A stretch of 64,000 nucleotides of DNA from Leptospira brenneri (GTDB lineage: Bacteria; Spirochaetota; Leptospiria; Leptospirales; Leptospiraceae). The stretch covers positions 124,001 through 188,000 of the forward strand of contig NZ_NPDQ01000003.1 of NCBI RefSeq assembly GCF_002812125.1, given 5' to 3'. Below are positions 10,710 to 20,002 of the stretch, in pieces. How positions within the stretch are numbered: position 1 is the first letter of the stretch; the number at the start of each line of letters is the position of its first letter. The notes beneath the pieces are model-generated. The model was not told where the DNA came from and made no database searches. It worked only from the letters and a program-made list of their open reading frames with translations. The position numbers and the translations under genes were made by a program.

Positions 10710-10743
10710 TCAGACCCATGGACTGTCAAACCATGAATCTGAA
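10709..10743 (-). terminator. Hairpin beyond rpoD
   Basis: Read on the minus strand, a 13-base arm starting TTCAGATTCATGG pairs fully with CCATGGGTCTGAA (two G-U wobbles) around a 9-base loop. It begins 33 bases after the rpoD stop codon. The downstream sequence is T-rich but has no immediate U-run, so it may be a Rho-dependent or processing end. The hairpin also covers the ATG nearest to the lipoprotein leader. Confidence 0.45.
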
Positions 10744-10775
10744 CGAAAAGTCGATCAAGCGAAAAACAATTTCTC

Positions 10776-12548
10776 TTAATCGATATAGTCTTTGAGTTTT
10801 TTGGAACGACTTGGGTGACGAAGCCTACGAAGAGCTTTGGCTTCAATCTGACGAATCCTTTCCCGAGTGACCTTAAACTGGTAACCAACCTCTTCCAAGG
10901 TCTGTGCATACCCATCATCCAGACCAAATCGCATTCGGATGACCTTCTGTTCCCTCGCAGGAAGTGTTTGTAAAACCTGACGGATTTGTTCAGAAAGAAT
11001 GGAGGATGCCGCTGAGTTTAGAGGGGAAATCACTTCCTTGTCTTCGATAAAATCTCCGAGTTCCGAATCTTCTTCAGAACCCACAGGAATCTCGAGTGAA
11101 ATTGGTTCCCGAGCTACGTTCTTCACCGCTTTTACTTTTTGAACCGGCCAACCGAGTCGTTCTGCGATTTCATCATTGGATGGATCGCGACCAAATTCTT
11201 GGACAAAAAGTCTTGTTTCCCGAATCACTTTATTGACCTGTTCGATCATGTGAACTGGAACACGGATGGTGCGTGCTTGGTCAGAGATAGCGCGAGTGAT
11301 GGCCTGACGAATCCACCAAGTTGCATATGTAGAAAACTTATAACCTTTTTTGTATTCGAACTTATCTACAGCGCGGATCAGACCAATATTTCCTTCTTGG
11401 ATTAGGTCAAAGAAATGCATCCCGCGATTCGCATAACGTTTTGCGATGGAGACCACCAAACGAAGGTTTGCTCGCACAAGTTCTCTTTTGGCTTGTGCAA
11501 TTTCTCTCTCACCTTTGATGATTTTTTCACCCCAGTCTTTGATTTCGCCGACAGGAGAACCAGCTTCCTGTTCCATACGACGGAGTTTTCTTTCGTTGTT
11601 ACGGATATCTTTGATGACTTCTCTGACTTCATCAATATCACAACCCATCATCTTTTCGATTTCATCTAGGTTTTCATTTTTTTCAATGAAACGGTTGAGG
11701 GCTTTGATTTCACGAACGTCATGTCCGTATTTGGCTTTGATTTTAAGGAAATGTTTTTCAATTTCCTTAACACGAAAAACCATTGATTTGATCTTTTGAG
11801 AGATCTTTTGGATTTCTTTTTGAGAAACTCCAATTTTCCGAATCGCTTCGTCAATTTTGCCAGTAGATAAATCGATTTTTTCTTTGAGTTCTTTGAACTT
11901 CTTAGAATTTTCAGAATACTTACGAATGCGGTTTGTGGATTCGTTGAGAACTTTTTCATCCTGTTGGATGAGTTCCATATTTTCAAAAAATACTTTTTCT
12001 AATTTGTCCGCCTGCTCTTGATTGAGGGCGTACATTTTGTCCACTTTGACCAAGTCATAAACTTTGATTTTTTTGGACTTTATCTTCGGAATGAGTTTTG
12101 CAAAGTTTTGACGTAAAATCGAAGAACTAAGAATGGTTTCTTCAATGATTTTTTCACCCTTCTCAATGCGTTTGGCAAGAAACACTTCTGTTTCTCCAGA
12201 GATAAGAGATACTTTACCAATTTCTTTTAAATAAAGGCGAATTGGGTCTTCTGAACTAGAAGAAACACTGGACTCTCTTTTTTTACGTGCAGGTTTCTCT
12301 TTCGTTTCTTTGGTTGTCTCTTCTTTAGTCGTTGTGAGGGAACTAGACTCTTCCAAAGATTTTTTGGAATACTCTTCAACAATTTCAATCCCCATCTCGT
12401 GTAAGAGAGTAAAGACATCATCGATCTTTTCGGAATTTAAGATTTTATCCGGAAGTATTTCATTGATTTCATCATAAGATACCTCTCGATTTGCTTTACC
12501 GATCGAGATGATCTTTTGTACTTCTGGTAGGCTTGCTAGATTTTCCAT
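10776..12548 (-). CDS. rpoD: RNA polymerase primary sigma factor (sigma-70)
   Basis: 590 residues. Region 1.1-like N-terminus (about 1-80), then a Lys/Glu-rich linker, region 1.2 starting [20 protein letters not shown], and a long helical non-conserved region (about 140-350). Region 2 follows ([52 protein letters not shown]), then region 3 ([12 protein letters not shown]), and region 4 with the -35 recognition helix [18 protein letters not shown]. It directs core polymerase to housekeeping promoters. It is the last gene of rpsU-yqeY-dnaG-rpoD, 16 bases after dnaG. Confidence 0.98.
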   Translation of the reverse strand: MENLASLPEVQKIISIGKANREVSYDEINEILPDKILNSEKIDDVFTLLHEMGIEIVEEYSKKSLEESSSLTTTKEETTKETKEKPARKKRESSVSSSSEDPIRLYLKEIGKVSLISGETEVFLAKRIEKGEKIIEETILSSSILRQNFAKLIPKIKSKKIKVYDLVKVDKMYALNQEQADKLEKVFFENMELIQQDEKVLNESTNRIRKYSENSKKFKELKEKIDLSTGKIDEAIRKIGVSQKEIQKISQKIKSMVFRVKEIEKHFLKIKAKYGHDVREIKALNRFIEKNENLDEIEKMMGCDIDEVREVIKDIRNNERKLRRMEQEAGSPVGEIKDWGEKIIKGEREIAQAKRELVRANLRLVVSIAKRYANRGMHFFDLIQEGNIGLIRAVDKFEYKKGYKFSTYATWWIRQAITRAISDQARTIRVPVHMIEQVNKVIRETRLFVQEFGRDPSNDEIAERLGWPVQKVKAVKNVAREPISLEIPVGSEEDSELGDFIEDKEVISPLNSAASSILSEQIRQVLQTLPAREQKVIRMRFGLDDGYAQTLEEVGYQFKVTRERIRQIEAKALRRLRHPSRSKKLKDYID

Positions 12549-12564
12549 TCTACCTCTATCCTCT

Positions 12565-14376
12565 TTATACTTCTAACGTTTGGATCGTTCGGAGATACAC
12601 GGATCTCTTATTTTTTTCACTTTTTAAAAGTGAAAGTTCTGACAAAAGATTGTTCTTTTCTTCAATCGTTAAGTCAGGTTTGGCCATCTCTTTGACAAGT
12701 TCTTCCATCCTTGCGTCATCCAACAAATCCGCATGGTAAAGAAACATCCCCTTAAATAACCCTGGTGTTGTCGATTCATCGGCCGTAAAATGTTCGGCAA
12801 TCATTCCCAGGTACTCCGAAGGAATCTCTTCCCTCGAAAGAATTTCTGCAGCTGTTAGGTTCTCATTCTGCAAATACTTAGTATATAAATAGTCCCAAAG
12901 AAAAGCGGATACTTCATCTCGAAACTCCAGTGATAACAAATCATCCGCGAAACTAAAAAGTTCCAAATTCTGAATGAGCATTGCGATCATTTTCCGTTCA
13001 CAAACCAAAACTGGTGAAAGTTTCCCAGGTTTGGCAGGAGTCCGTTCTTTTTTAGTATCGACCACAGAGGGGGTCGAAGTTACACCCGGCTTGCCACGAA
13101 AATCCTGAAAAAGCGAAGAAAAAGAGAGTCCGAGTTGGCGTGCCCCCTCTTCTAAATAGACTTGTTTGTCCGTTTCTTTTTCCATGGGTTTTAGGAATTC
13201 AAAAAGTTTTTTGACTCCGGCTTGTTTTTCTTCTGCCAAAGAGGAAGGACCGGCACCACCGAGAATCTCCCTGATCATAAATTGCGAAGCAGGAGCTGCC
13301 GATTCTAATAAATCACGAATTTCTTGTTTGTTATGATGGAGGGAATAATCGAAAGGATCTTTTCCTTCTGGGATATGGCAGACTTTTACCACTACACCTT
13401 CTTTTGAAAGTAGGTTTACAGCACGAAAAGCACCTTTGGTTCCCGCTTTATCCGAATCCATCATTAAGTACACTTTGTCCGCCATATTTTTGAGAATACG
13501 AACATGGCCTTCGGTAAAACCCGTTCCGAGCGGTGCGACCACAAACTCAATTCCTTTACGAAAGAGTCCAATGGCATCAAACACACCTTCGACGATGACA
13601 GCTTCTCTGGTTTTACGGATGCTATCTTGGGCTAGGTTCAAATTATAAAAAGTCCGGCTTTTATCGTAAATCAGAGAGTTGGGACTATTGATGTATTTGG
13701 CTTCTTCTGAATCGCCGAGAATCCTTCCCGAAAAAGCAATAACTCGTCCTCTTGTATCAATCACGGGAAACATAATCCGACTACGAAAAAAATCATAAGG
13801 ATCTTTGTTTTGGTCTTGGCGTTTGAGTAGACCGAGCTGCTCCCCTAACTTCACTTCTGCTTCTGTTTTAAAAAGCTCTGATCGCAAATTACCAAATCCA
13901 GGAAGCCCAAATCCAATTTTAAAAACTTTTAAATCTTCCGAGTACATCCCGCGTGATTCTAAATATTTGAGAGCCACTTCACCAGCACTGGTATTTAAAT
14001 TCCTCTGAAAGTATTCTAAGGCTTTTTGCGAAACTTGATAAAGGGCTTCTTTTTTACGTTCGGATTCTTCTTCCTCTTTGGTTCTTTCAACCAAAGGAAT
14101 GCCAGAATAATCGGAAAGAATTTCTAAAGATTTGAGAAAGTCTACCTTTTGGTAGTCCATCACAAAACGAAACAAATCGCCAGAAGCCTTACATCCAAAG
14201 CAGTGATAAAATCCGCCTTCTGCGTTTACATTAAAGGAAGGAGTTTTTTCATTATGGAAAGGACAAATTCCAACAAGGTTTCTTCCCATACGACGTAAGG
14301 GAACGAATCTGTTGATGTATGAATCAATAGAGACTTCTCTGCGAACTCTTTCTTTAAAACTTTGGTAAGGATTCAC
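12565..14376 (-). CDS. dnaG: DNA primase
   Basis: 603 residues; synthesises RNA primers for replication. The N-terminal CHC2 zinc domain is visible as [11 protein letters not shown] (about 38-48) with [13 protein letters not shown] (about 55-67), giving Cys-His-Cys-Cys ligands. The TOPRIM core includes [13 protein letters not shown] (about 255-267) and LMMDSDKAG (about 305-313). The C-terminal third is the helicase-interaction region. The start codon is GTG (GTG AAT CCT TAC), fitting the usual short N-terminus before the zinc domain. It lies between yqeY and rpoD. Confidence 0.97.
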   Translation of the reverse strand: MNPYQSFKERVRREVSIDSYINRFVPLRRMGRNLVGICPFHNEKTPSFNVNAEGGFYHCFGCKASGDLFRFVMDYQKVDFLKSLEILSDYSGIPLVERTKEEEESERKKEALYQVSQKALEYFQRNLNTSAGEVALKYLESRGMYSEDLKVFKIGFGLPGFGNLRSELFKTEAEVKLGEQLGLLKRQDQNKDPYDFFRSRIMFPVIDTRGRVIAFSGRILGDSEEAKYINSPNSLIYDKSRTFYNLNLAQDSIRKTREAVIVEGVFDAIGLFRKGIEFVVAPLGTGFTEGHVRILKNMADKVYLMMDSDKAGTKGAFRAVNLLSKEGVVVKVCHIPEGKDPFDYSLHHNKQEIRDLLESAAPASQFMIREILGGAGPSSLAEEKQAGVKKLFEFLKPMEKETDKQVYLEEGARQLGLSFSSLFQDFRGKPGVTSTPSVVDTKKERTPAKPGKLSPVLVCERKMIAMLIQNLELFSFADDLLSLEFRDEVSAFLWDYLYTKYLQNENLTAAEILSREEIPSEYLGMIAEHFTADESTTPGLFKGMFLYHADLLDDARMEELVKEMAKPDLTIEEKNNLLSELSLLKSEKNKRSVYLRTIQTLEV

Positions 14377-14388
14377 AGTATAACAGTA

Positions 14389-14844
14389 TTAACGGACGCT
14401 AAGTGCTTGTTTAACGAGGGAGGATACCTTGGAGCCGTCTATATTTTGTCCTTTAAATTTTGCCATTACTTTACCCATCACCTTTCCCATATCCTGGGCT
14501 CCGCTAACATTTAACTCTCCCATGGCTTCGGTAACAGCCTTAGAGATTTCTTCATCGGAGACTTCTTTTGGAATATAACGTGAGATGACTTCTGCTTCCT
14601 GAATTTCTTTTTTCGAAAGATCTGGACGATTGGCTTTGTCGTATTCGACAGCAGTGTCCTTTCTTCGTTTGAAATTGGATTTTAGGATCTGCATGACTGC
14701 AGTGTCAGAAAGTTCGGAAGCACCGGTTTTAGTTAATTCATATTGAATTTCTGCTTTTAAGAGACGCAAAGTGCCAAGGACGGCTTCATCCTTAGCCTTT
14801 AAGGCCGTCTTTAGATCGGTATTGATCGTCTCTTGCAGGGTCAT
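14389..14844 (-). CDS. yqeY: GatB/YqeY domain protein
   Basis: 151 residues, the normal YqeY length. The N-terminal helical half carries LKTALKAKDEAVLGTLRLLKAEIQ, and the C-terminal half carries GAQDMGKVMGKVMAKFKGQNIDGSKVSSLVK, the family signature shared with the tail of GatB. The role is thought to be tRNA-related but is not established. It sits between rpsU and dnaG, a position seen in many bacteria; spacing to dnaG is 12 bases. Confidence 0.93.
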   Translation of the reverse strand: MTLQETINTDLKTALKAKDEAVLGTLRLLKAEIQYELTKTGASELSDTAVMQILKSNFKRRKDTAVEYDKANRPDLSKKEIQEAEVISRYIPKEVSDEEISKAVTEAMGELNVSGAQDMGKVMGKVMAKFKGQNIDGSKVSSLVKQALSVR

Positions 14845-14863
14845 AGGAAAACCGGCTTAAAGA

Positions 14864-15088
14864 TTAAAGTTTATCTTTTTTAGCGAATAATCTTTTCTTT
14901 TTGTCTCGTTTGCGTTTTGCAGCCTCAACAGCTTTCTTTTTCACAACGCTAGGCTTTTCAAAGTATTCTCTACGTTTGATTTCGCTCATGATTCCAGCAT
15001 TCGCACAATCTCTTTTGAACCGTCGAAGCGCCGCCTCGATAGATTCCCCTTCTTTTAAATAAATCCCTACTTGTGGGGTCATAGACAA
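14864..15088 (-). CDS. rpsU: Small ribosomal subunit protein bS21
   Basis: A very basic 72-74 residue protein with the S21 core KEGESIEAALRRFKRDC followed by IKRREYFEKPS and a Lys/Arg tail. It belongs to the 30S subunit and supports initiation. Two starts are possible: a TTG at the listed end (MSMTPQVG) and an ATG 6 bases inside (MTPQVG). The AGGA at about 15096-15099 is 7 bases from the TTG but 13 from the ATG, so I chose TTG. First gene of the macromolecular synthesis operon. Confidence 0.95.
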   Translation of the reverse strand: MSMTPQVGIYLKEGESIEAALRRFKRDCANAGIMSEIKRREYFEKPSVVKKKAVEAAKRKRDKKKRLFAKKDKL

Positions 15089-15124
15089 ACAACTGTCCTT
15101 TTGTAAAAATGGTCTAGTTTTGAC

Positions 15125-15152
15125 GGTATCGGAAACCGCCCTGATTTGTCAA
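15125..15152 (-). promoter_or_regulatory. Sigma-70-type promoter of the rpsU operon
   Basis: On the minus strand a perfect -35 TTGACA (15147-15152) is followed after 16 bases by GATACC (15125-15130), a 3/6 match to the -10. Transcription would start about 30 bases before the rpsU start codon and run through yqeY, dnaG and rpoD. Confidence 0.5.
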
Positions 15153-15169
15153 TTCAGCAGGAAAAGGAT

Positions 15170-15994
15170 TCAGAAATTTTCGATGAAAATCGAAGAAAAC
15201 CGGGAATCATCCGTCAAAATGGCCTTGTCGATCGGAAAAATCTTCAATTTATAATCCAAAATTAAATGTTTAGAGGGAAAGTAAAGCGATCCAAACCTGT
15301 TGTTCGCCCCATCCAAGGTCTCTCCCGGACAAAATAGAAAATAGGATCTTGGGTTCAATTGGAAGTTGAACTCATTTTCTCTCGTTTCTTTGTGGAGAGT
15401 GGTTGTGACTTCCCTTAAGATTTCTTGGCTTTTGACCACCCCCATTGGTTTGAAAAAAGGAGAAAGGTCTTGCAGGTGAAAAAAAGCAATCACTCCCGAC
15501 TGCACATCCCCAGAAAATGATTTCTCCATTTTCTTTCGGATAGGATCTGTAATCGTTTGAAAATCCAGAAAGTTCTTTTCTCGTAAAGAAATCCCCGTCG
15601 CGCAAAAGGTCAAAACCTGGTTGGATAGATCTTCCCAGTTTCGTTTGGAAAGTTCTGGTTCCATATCCTGAACCACGAGAATAAAAACGGGTACTTCCCC
15701 TTCCGGAAGGCGCATGATACTTATTTTTAACTCTCTTCCGAGTTCCGAAAAACTCCCCAGTGGTCTTGGATCTAAAAACTCCAAATGACGAACCAGGTCT
15801 GGCATCTTTTCGGAAACAAGTCCTCGGAGCCAATCCTCTTTTTCCGTCCTACCAAATTCATAAACAATTTCGCCCGCAAGATAGACCCAGCCCAAATGGA
15901 CTCCGACACTGGCAAAACTGATTCCCAGCCTTCTTGCATGGTATTCTGTCATTTGCATACAGGGTGATGTGCTTACATGTGTTGGATTTATCAT
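15170..15994 (-). CDS. Hypothetical protein, possibly degenerate GGDEF-like C-terminus
   Basis: 274 residues with no signal peptide or TM helix. The N-terminal half (about 20-130) is an alpha/beta sensor-like stretch (SFASVGVHLGWVYLAGEIVYEF). The C-terminal half (about 165-260) runs GVIAFFHLQDLSPFF..VVKSQEILREVTTTLHKETRENE and ends ILDYKLKIFPID. That order of strands and helices recalls a nucleotide cyclase-type GGDEF fold, but no GGDEF motif is present, so diguanylate cyclase activity is not supported. It lies just upstream of the rpsU promoter and is divergent from fbp. The family cannot be named with confidence. Confidence 0.7.
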   Translation of the reverse strand: MINPTHVSTSPCMQMTEYHARRLGISFASVGVHLGWVYLAGEIVYEFGRTEKEDWLRGLVSEKMPDLVRHLEFLDPRPLGSFSELGRELKISIMRLPEGEVPVFILVVQDMEPELSKRNWEDLSNQVLTFCATGISLREKNFLDFQTITDPIRKKMEKSFSGDVQSGVIAFFHLQDLSPFFKPMGVVKSQEILREVTTTLHKETRENEFNFQLNPRSYFLFCPGETLDGANNRFGSLYFPSKHLILDYKLKIFPIDKAILTDDSRFSSIFIENF

Positions 15995-16099
15995 GAGAAT
16001 CTAGTTTTAGTATCGGATGCACCAAGGGCAATCAAAAGGAGAAAGGATTGCTCCTAACGTGATCTCCCCAAAATGGAGTAAAAACTACTCGGGGAACCT

Positions 16100-17134
16100 G
16101 TGAACGCAACACCGAAACAAAAAAAACTCATCTCTCTATCGCAATTCATTCTAGAAGAGCAACTCAAAATCCCTCATGCCTCCGGAGAATTTACCGCCCT
16201 ACTCAGCCACCTCGTTTACGCAGCCAAAATTGTAGGTCGAGAAGTCAGAAAGGCCGGACTCCTAGACGATATCCTTGGTGCTACCGAAGATACCAATGTC
16301 CAAGGCGAAACCCAAATGAAATTGGACCAATACGCAGACAATGCCTTCAACCAATCTCTTAAAATTTGTGGTCACCTTTGTGTCCTAGCCAGCGAAGAAC
16401 ATGAAAATATCATCCCAATCCCTGGTGGATACAATATGGGTAAGTACACGATGGCGATCGACCCTCTTGATGGATCCTCGAATATTGACACGAATGTATC
16501 CATCGGAACGATATTTTCTATCCACCAAAGATTAGAACCCAATTCGAAAGAACCTGGGGAAGAACGAGACCTCCTCCAAAAAGGCCATTTACAACGTTGT
16601 GCTGGTTATATCATTTATGGATCGTCTACCATGCTTGTCCTCTCCACTGGAAAGGGAGTTTCCGGTTTTACCTTAGATCCAAGTGTGGGGGAATTTTTAC
16701 TCTCTCATCCCCATATGCAAATGCCAGAGTCTGGGGACATTTATTCTGCTAATGAGGGAAATGCCTCGTATTGGTCTCCAGAAGTCCAGGCCTACCTTCA
16801 AAAAATCAAGTCCATCGAAGGAGGAAAAAAACCGAAAACTGCTCGTTACATCGGTTCCCTCGTAGCGGATTTCCATAGAAACTTACTCAAAGGTGGGATT
16901 TTCCTATATCCTAACGATACAAAATCCTCTAAATACCCGAATGGAAAATTACGTTTATTGTATGAAGCCGCACCAATGGCCTATATAGCCGAACAGGCAG
17001 GTGGAATGGCAGTGACGGTAAAAGGTGAAAGGATTCTGGACCTCAGTCCGAAAGAGCTACATGAAAGAACAACGCTCATTATTGGAAGCAAGAAGGAAGT
17101 AGAAGAATTCCTTACATTTGTTCCTAAGGGATAA
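16100..17134 (+). CDS. fbp: Fructose-1,6-bisphosphatase class I
   Basis: Gluconeogenic phosphatase converting fructose 1,6-bisphosphate to fructose 6-phosphate. It is 344 residues. The metal-binding signature AIDPLDGSSNIDTN (about 121-134), the upstream SEEHE (about 98-102) and the substrate-binding KLRLLYEAAPMAYIAEQAGG segment (about 282-301) are all present. The start appears to be GTG (GTG AAC GCA ACA) preceded by GGGGAACCT. This fits organisms growing on fatty acids, which need gluconeogenesis. Confidence 0.96.
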   Translation: MNATPKQKKLISLSQFILEEQLKIPHASGEFTALLSHLVYAAKIVGREVRKAGLLDDILGATEDTNVQGETQMKLDQYADNAFNQSLKICGHLCVLASEEHENIIPIPGGYNMGKYTMAIDPLDGSSNIDTNVSIGTIFSIHQRLEPNSKEPGEERDLLQKGHLQRCAGYIIYGSSTMLVLSTGKGVSGFTLDPSVGEFLLSHPHMQMPESGDIYSANEGNASYWSPEVQAYLQKIKSIEGGKKPKTARYIGSLVADFHRNLLKGGIFLYPNDTKSSKYPNGKLRLLYEAAPMAYIAEQAGGMAVTVKGERILDLSPKELHERTTLIIGSKKEVEEFLTFVPKG

Positions 17135-17223
17135 TTTTCTAAAGAAATAAAGAAATTTCTTTCATTGGAAATCGTAATCGAGTAGCTTTGGCAGAATTAA
17201 AAGATTTTAGGAGAAAACTTTCA

Positions 17224-17472
17224 ATGAATAAAAAACTACTCGTTTTAATTCTTGGTGTAACTATGGCTTCTGGACTTGCTTTCTGCAAAAAAGAAGAACC
17301 AGTTGTTGAAGAAAAAATCGAAACTGTTGAAGATGCAGCGAAAAAAGTAACTACAGAAGTAGAGAAAAAAGTAGATGCAGCAGTAAAAACTGCAGAAGCA
17401 GAAGCTAAAAAAGCTGCGAACAACGCGATTAAAGACGCAACAAAAGACATTAAAAAACCAGCAGGTTTCTAA
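17224..17472 (+). CDS. Small Ala/Lys-rich lipoprotein
   Basis: 82 residues. The signal peptide MNKKLLVLILGVTMASGLAFC ends at a lipobox-type Cys at residue 21, followed by KKEEP. The mature part is a repetitive Ala/Lys/Glu helix (AAKKVTTEVEKKVDAAVKTA), likely an amphipathic coiled coil on the cell envelope. TAGGAG lies 10 bases before the chosen ATG, favouring it over an upstream frame extension. A strong intrinsic terminator follows, so it is probably a highly expressed single gene. The function is unknown. Confidence 0.85.
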   Translation: MNKKLLVLILGVTMASGLAFCKKEEPVVEEKIETVEDAAKKVTTEVEKKVDAAVKTAEAEAKKAANNAIKDATKDIKKPAGF

Positions 17473-17494
17473 TCATCTTTTTCTGTAAAAAGAG

Positions 17495-17526
17495 AACCAA
17501 CCGTTTTTACGGTTGGTTTTTTATTT
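17495..17526 (+). terminator. Intrinsic terminator after the small lipoprotein
   Basis: Perfect stem AACCAACCGT/ACGGTTGGTT with a TTTT loop, followed directly by a T-rich run (TTTTTTATTTT). It lies 23 bases beyond the lipoprotein stop codon. Confidence 0.92.
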
Positions 17527-17625
17527 TCTACAGGATTCCATTTCTAAAAACAAATTTTTGATTTACTTTCCCACCGGCTAATAAGTAAAAAAATAAATCA
17601 AAAATTCAAACCTTACAAAACGCTT

Positions 17626-18909
17626 TTAACTTTCCGAATACTTAATCTTTGCATGGAGTTCTTCTTCCAAAGCACATTTAGGATAGGTTCCCACATCAAG
17701 TGAGGTTCCGATATGACCGAAAGGATCTTGGGGAGAAATGATCCGTAAATCCCAACCATTCACAATCCACGGACATTGGTAATTTTTGTCCCGGCAAAGA
17801 ATCTGTGCTGCTTTTGGTTTGGGATAGGCCCAAGCAGAAGTTTGGAACTTACATTTGTTTTCTATCTCTGCAATCGTGCGAATTCTTTTGATGGCTTGGT
17901 CAAATTCTTTAAACCGGTGGATCATAGGATCGGCAAGGTCTTTACGAAAAACTCCCTTCTCCGCATTGTAAGTAAACATTACAAGAAGTTTCTCAGAAAC
18001 ATGTTCTTTATCATTCGTCGCTTTTAAATTCTCAATGATATAACGTGCAATTTTTAAAGCATCCAGTGTCACTTCTGCTGTGTCATCTGCATACTCACCA
18101 GCTTCTTCTTCATCATCACTGGCATCATCTTCCATCCCACTACCTGTCAATAAGTCTTGGTTGAGTTGGTGTTTGCGAAGTTCTTCAACGTTGACTGTGG
18201 CAGGAACCACCCCAGGAATTTCAAAATTACTGGAGCCATGATTATTAATAGCACTGATGACTTCTTCCGGAAGGTTAAGTTTTCTTGCAATTTCTAAAGA
18301 AAGATTTACCGCAGGAGTTAAAGAAGATCCAAAAAAACTTTGTTTGTATAAACCTTCTTTAGAAACAGAAATATCAGCACAAAGACCAGCTAAAAAACTA
18401 AAACGGTTCACCATTTTAAAACCGTATTGTTTTTGAATGACCGAGCCTAAACTCAAAAGTCCAAAGTCAGCAAGATGGTTGAAAAACTCTTTATGAGTGA
18501 GTAGGATTCGGAAAAAAGATAAGGCCAGGGATTTTGAATAAAAAGAATTTTGAATGATACCTTTCAAACTTGCCATTCGTTCCGCATTTTGTTCATACAA
18601 ATGGAAAATAAATTCATTGGATCTGTCTTCGATTCGACTTAAAATAGCCTTGGAGAGAACCATCCGAAGCATTCTCATCAAATCCTTGGACATTGCTAAT
18701 TTAAATGAAGGAATGTAGTTTCCTTCCATACCTTCCAGTTTATTTAAAATGTTTTCTTTAATTGCAACTTTTTCTTTGATTAGGATATTTCCATTTTTAC
18801 CAACAACAGGTTCACTAAGAGATACAGAACCTAACAAATCATAATCAACAGCAAAATTTTTAAATTCATTGAATTCTAAGAATTCGATACCGGCATTCGT
18901 AATTTTCAT
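17626..18909 (-). CDS. Degenerate HD/HD-GYP-like regulatory protein
   Basis: 427 residues, soluble. The N-terminus (about 20-75) resembles the beta domain that often precedes HD-GYP modules (LSEPVVGKNGNILIKEKVAI). The middle (about 150-235) follows the HD helical pattern: FSFLAGLCADISVSKEGLYK occupies the place of the LLHDIGK motif, and EIARKLNLPEEVISAINNH that of the last metal His. The key His-Asp pair is not present (CADI). An acidic linker (about 255-275, EDDASDDEEEAGEY) and a Cys-containing C-terminal domain (CRDKNYQCPW) follow. It is probably a non-catalytic signalling protein. It is divergent from pdhA. Confidence 0.7.
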   Translation of the reverse strand: MKITNAGIEFLEFNEFKNFAVDYDLLGSVSLSEPVVGKNGNILIKEKVAIKENILNKLEGMEGNYIPSFKLAMSKDLMRMLRMVLSKAILSRIEDRSNEFIFHLYEQNAERMASLKGIIQNSFYSKSLALSFFRILLTHKEFFNHLADFGLLSLGSVIQKQYGFKMVNRFSFLAGLCADISVSKEGLYKQSFFGSSLTPAVNLSLEIARKLNLPEEVISAINNHGSSNFEIPGVVPATVNVEELRKHQLNQDLLTGSGMEDDASDDEEEAGEYADDTAEVTLDALKIARYIIENLKATNDKEHVSEKLLVMFTYNAEKGVFRKDLADPMIHRFKEFDQAIKRIRTIAEIENKCKFQTSAWAYPKPKAAQILCRDKNYQCPWIVNGWDLRIISPQDPFGHIGTSLDVGTYPKCALEEELHAKIKYSES

Positions 18910-18912
18910 AAC

Positions 18913-18940
18913 TATCCTATAGAAAGTGTCTCATAGGATA
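18913..18940. promoter_or_regulatory. Inverted repeat TATCCTAT/ATAGGATA between divergent genes
   Basis: Two perfect 8-base arms are separated by 12 bases. On the minus strand the downstream arm contains the AGGAT ribosome-binding site for the HD-like gene, whose ATG is 4 bases away, so hairpin formation could hide it. It could equally be a DNA operator shared with pdhA. Confidence 0.4.
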
Positions 18941-19015
18941 CCCTCTGAGAGCAAGATTTTTGCTTTCCTTCTGCGTCTAAATAGTGTAGTTTTTTAGAGG
19001 TTTTGGAGGTTCTAT

Positions 19016-20002
19016 TTGGTTTCTTCTATCCCCAAAGACTCACAATCCGTGAGCGAATTAAAAGAGTTCTACAGACAAATGGTACTTATACGAAAGTTTG
19101 AGGAAGCCGCAGCCAAGGCCTATAGCGTGGGAAAGATTGGCGGTTTTTTACATTTGTACATTGGCCAAGAAGCAGTTGGAGTTGGTTCCATTGCGGCCCT
19201 AACTCCGAAAGACTATATTGTTTCTACTTATCGTGACCATGGCCATGCTTTGGCCAGAGGTTTGAATCCAAAACCTCTCATGGCAGAGTTATTTGGAAAA
19301 GGAACTGGAATTTCAAAAGGTAACGGCGGTTCGATGCATTTCTTTGACCGTAACGCTCACTTTATGGGTGGGCACGGGATTGTTGGTGGTCATATCTCTC
19401 TTGCTGCCGGCATTGCTTTTGCCTCCAAATTCAAAAAAGAAGATTCAGTTACCATTTGTTTTTTTGGAGAAGGTGCAGCCAATATTGGATCCTTCCATGA
19501 GGGCTTAAACCTTGCGGCCATTTGGAAACTCCCTGTTGTTTTTATTTGCGAGAATAACCATTATGCAATGGGAACACCAGAATACCGAGCTCTTGCAGTC
19601 AAAGATGTTTCGGTTCGGGCTTATGCATACGACATGGCTCGTGACCATATCGAAGGCGATGAAGTGAGAAAAGTAAGAGACCACGTGCAAGTAGCGGTGG
19701 AACGAGCGAGGCGCGGTGAAGGACCCACTCTCATTGAAGTTTCCACTTACCGTTTCCGCGGACACTCCATGTCCGATCCTGCAAAATATAGAACGAAGGA
19801 AGAATTGGAAGCTTATAAAAAGAAAGATCCTCTCATGCGAGCAAGACACGAACTAGAATTAGGTGGTATTAAAACAGAGGAATTGGACAAAATGGATTTA
19901 GAAATCCAAACTCAAATTGAAGAAGCCTACGAGTATGCTGAGACCTCACCGGAACCTCCCCTTTCTCAACTACACAAGCATGTGTATGCGGAGGATAAAT
20001 AA
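19016..20002 (+). CDS. pdhA: Pyruvate dehydrogenase E1 component, alpha subunit
   Basis: 328 residues; the thiamine diphosphate-binding half of the alpha2beta2 E1 that decarboxylates pyruvate. TPP motif: FFGEGAANIGSFHEGLNLA (about 155-173) with ENNHYAMGT. The phosphorylation-loop region YRFRGHSMSDPAKYRT is conserved. The start is TTG with GGAGG 6 bases upstream, which decides it. pdhB begins on the base after the stop codon, so the two subunits are translationally coupled. E2 follows; E3 is not in the window. Confidence 0.95.
   Translation: MVSSIPKDSQSVSELKEFYRQMVLIRKFEEAAAKAYSVGKIGGFLHLYIGQEAVGVGSIAALTPKDYIVSTYRDHGHALARGLNPKPLMAELFGKGTGISKGNGGSMHFFDRNAHFMGGHGIVGGHISLAAGIAFASKFKKEDSVTICFFGEGAANIGSFHEGLNLAAIWKLPVVFICENNHYAMGTPEYRALAVKDVSVRAYAYDMARDHIEGDEVRKVRDHVQVAVERARRGEGPTLIEVSTYRFRGHSMSDPAKYRTKEELEAYKKKDPLMRARHELELGGIKTEELDKMDLEIQTQIEEAYEYAETSPEPPLSQLHKHVYAEDK

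Noticed and set aside
10673..10927. Frame overlapping the rpoD 3' end
   Set aside because: Overlaps sigma region 4 coding in another frame and covers the hairpin; no independent support.
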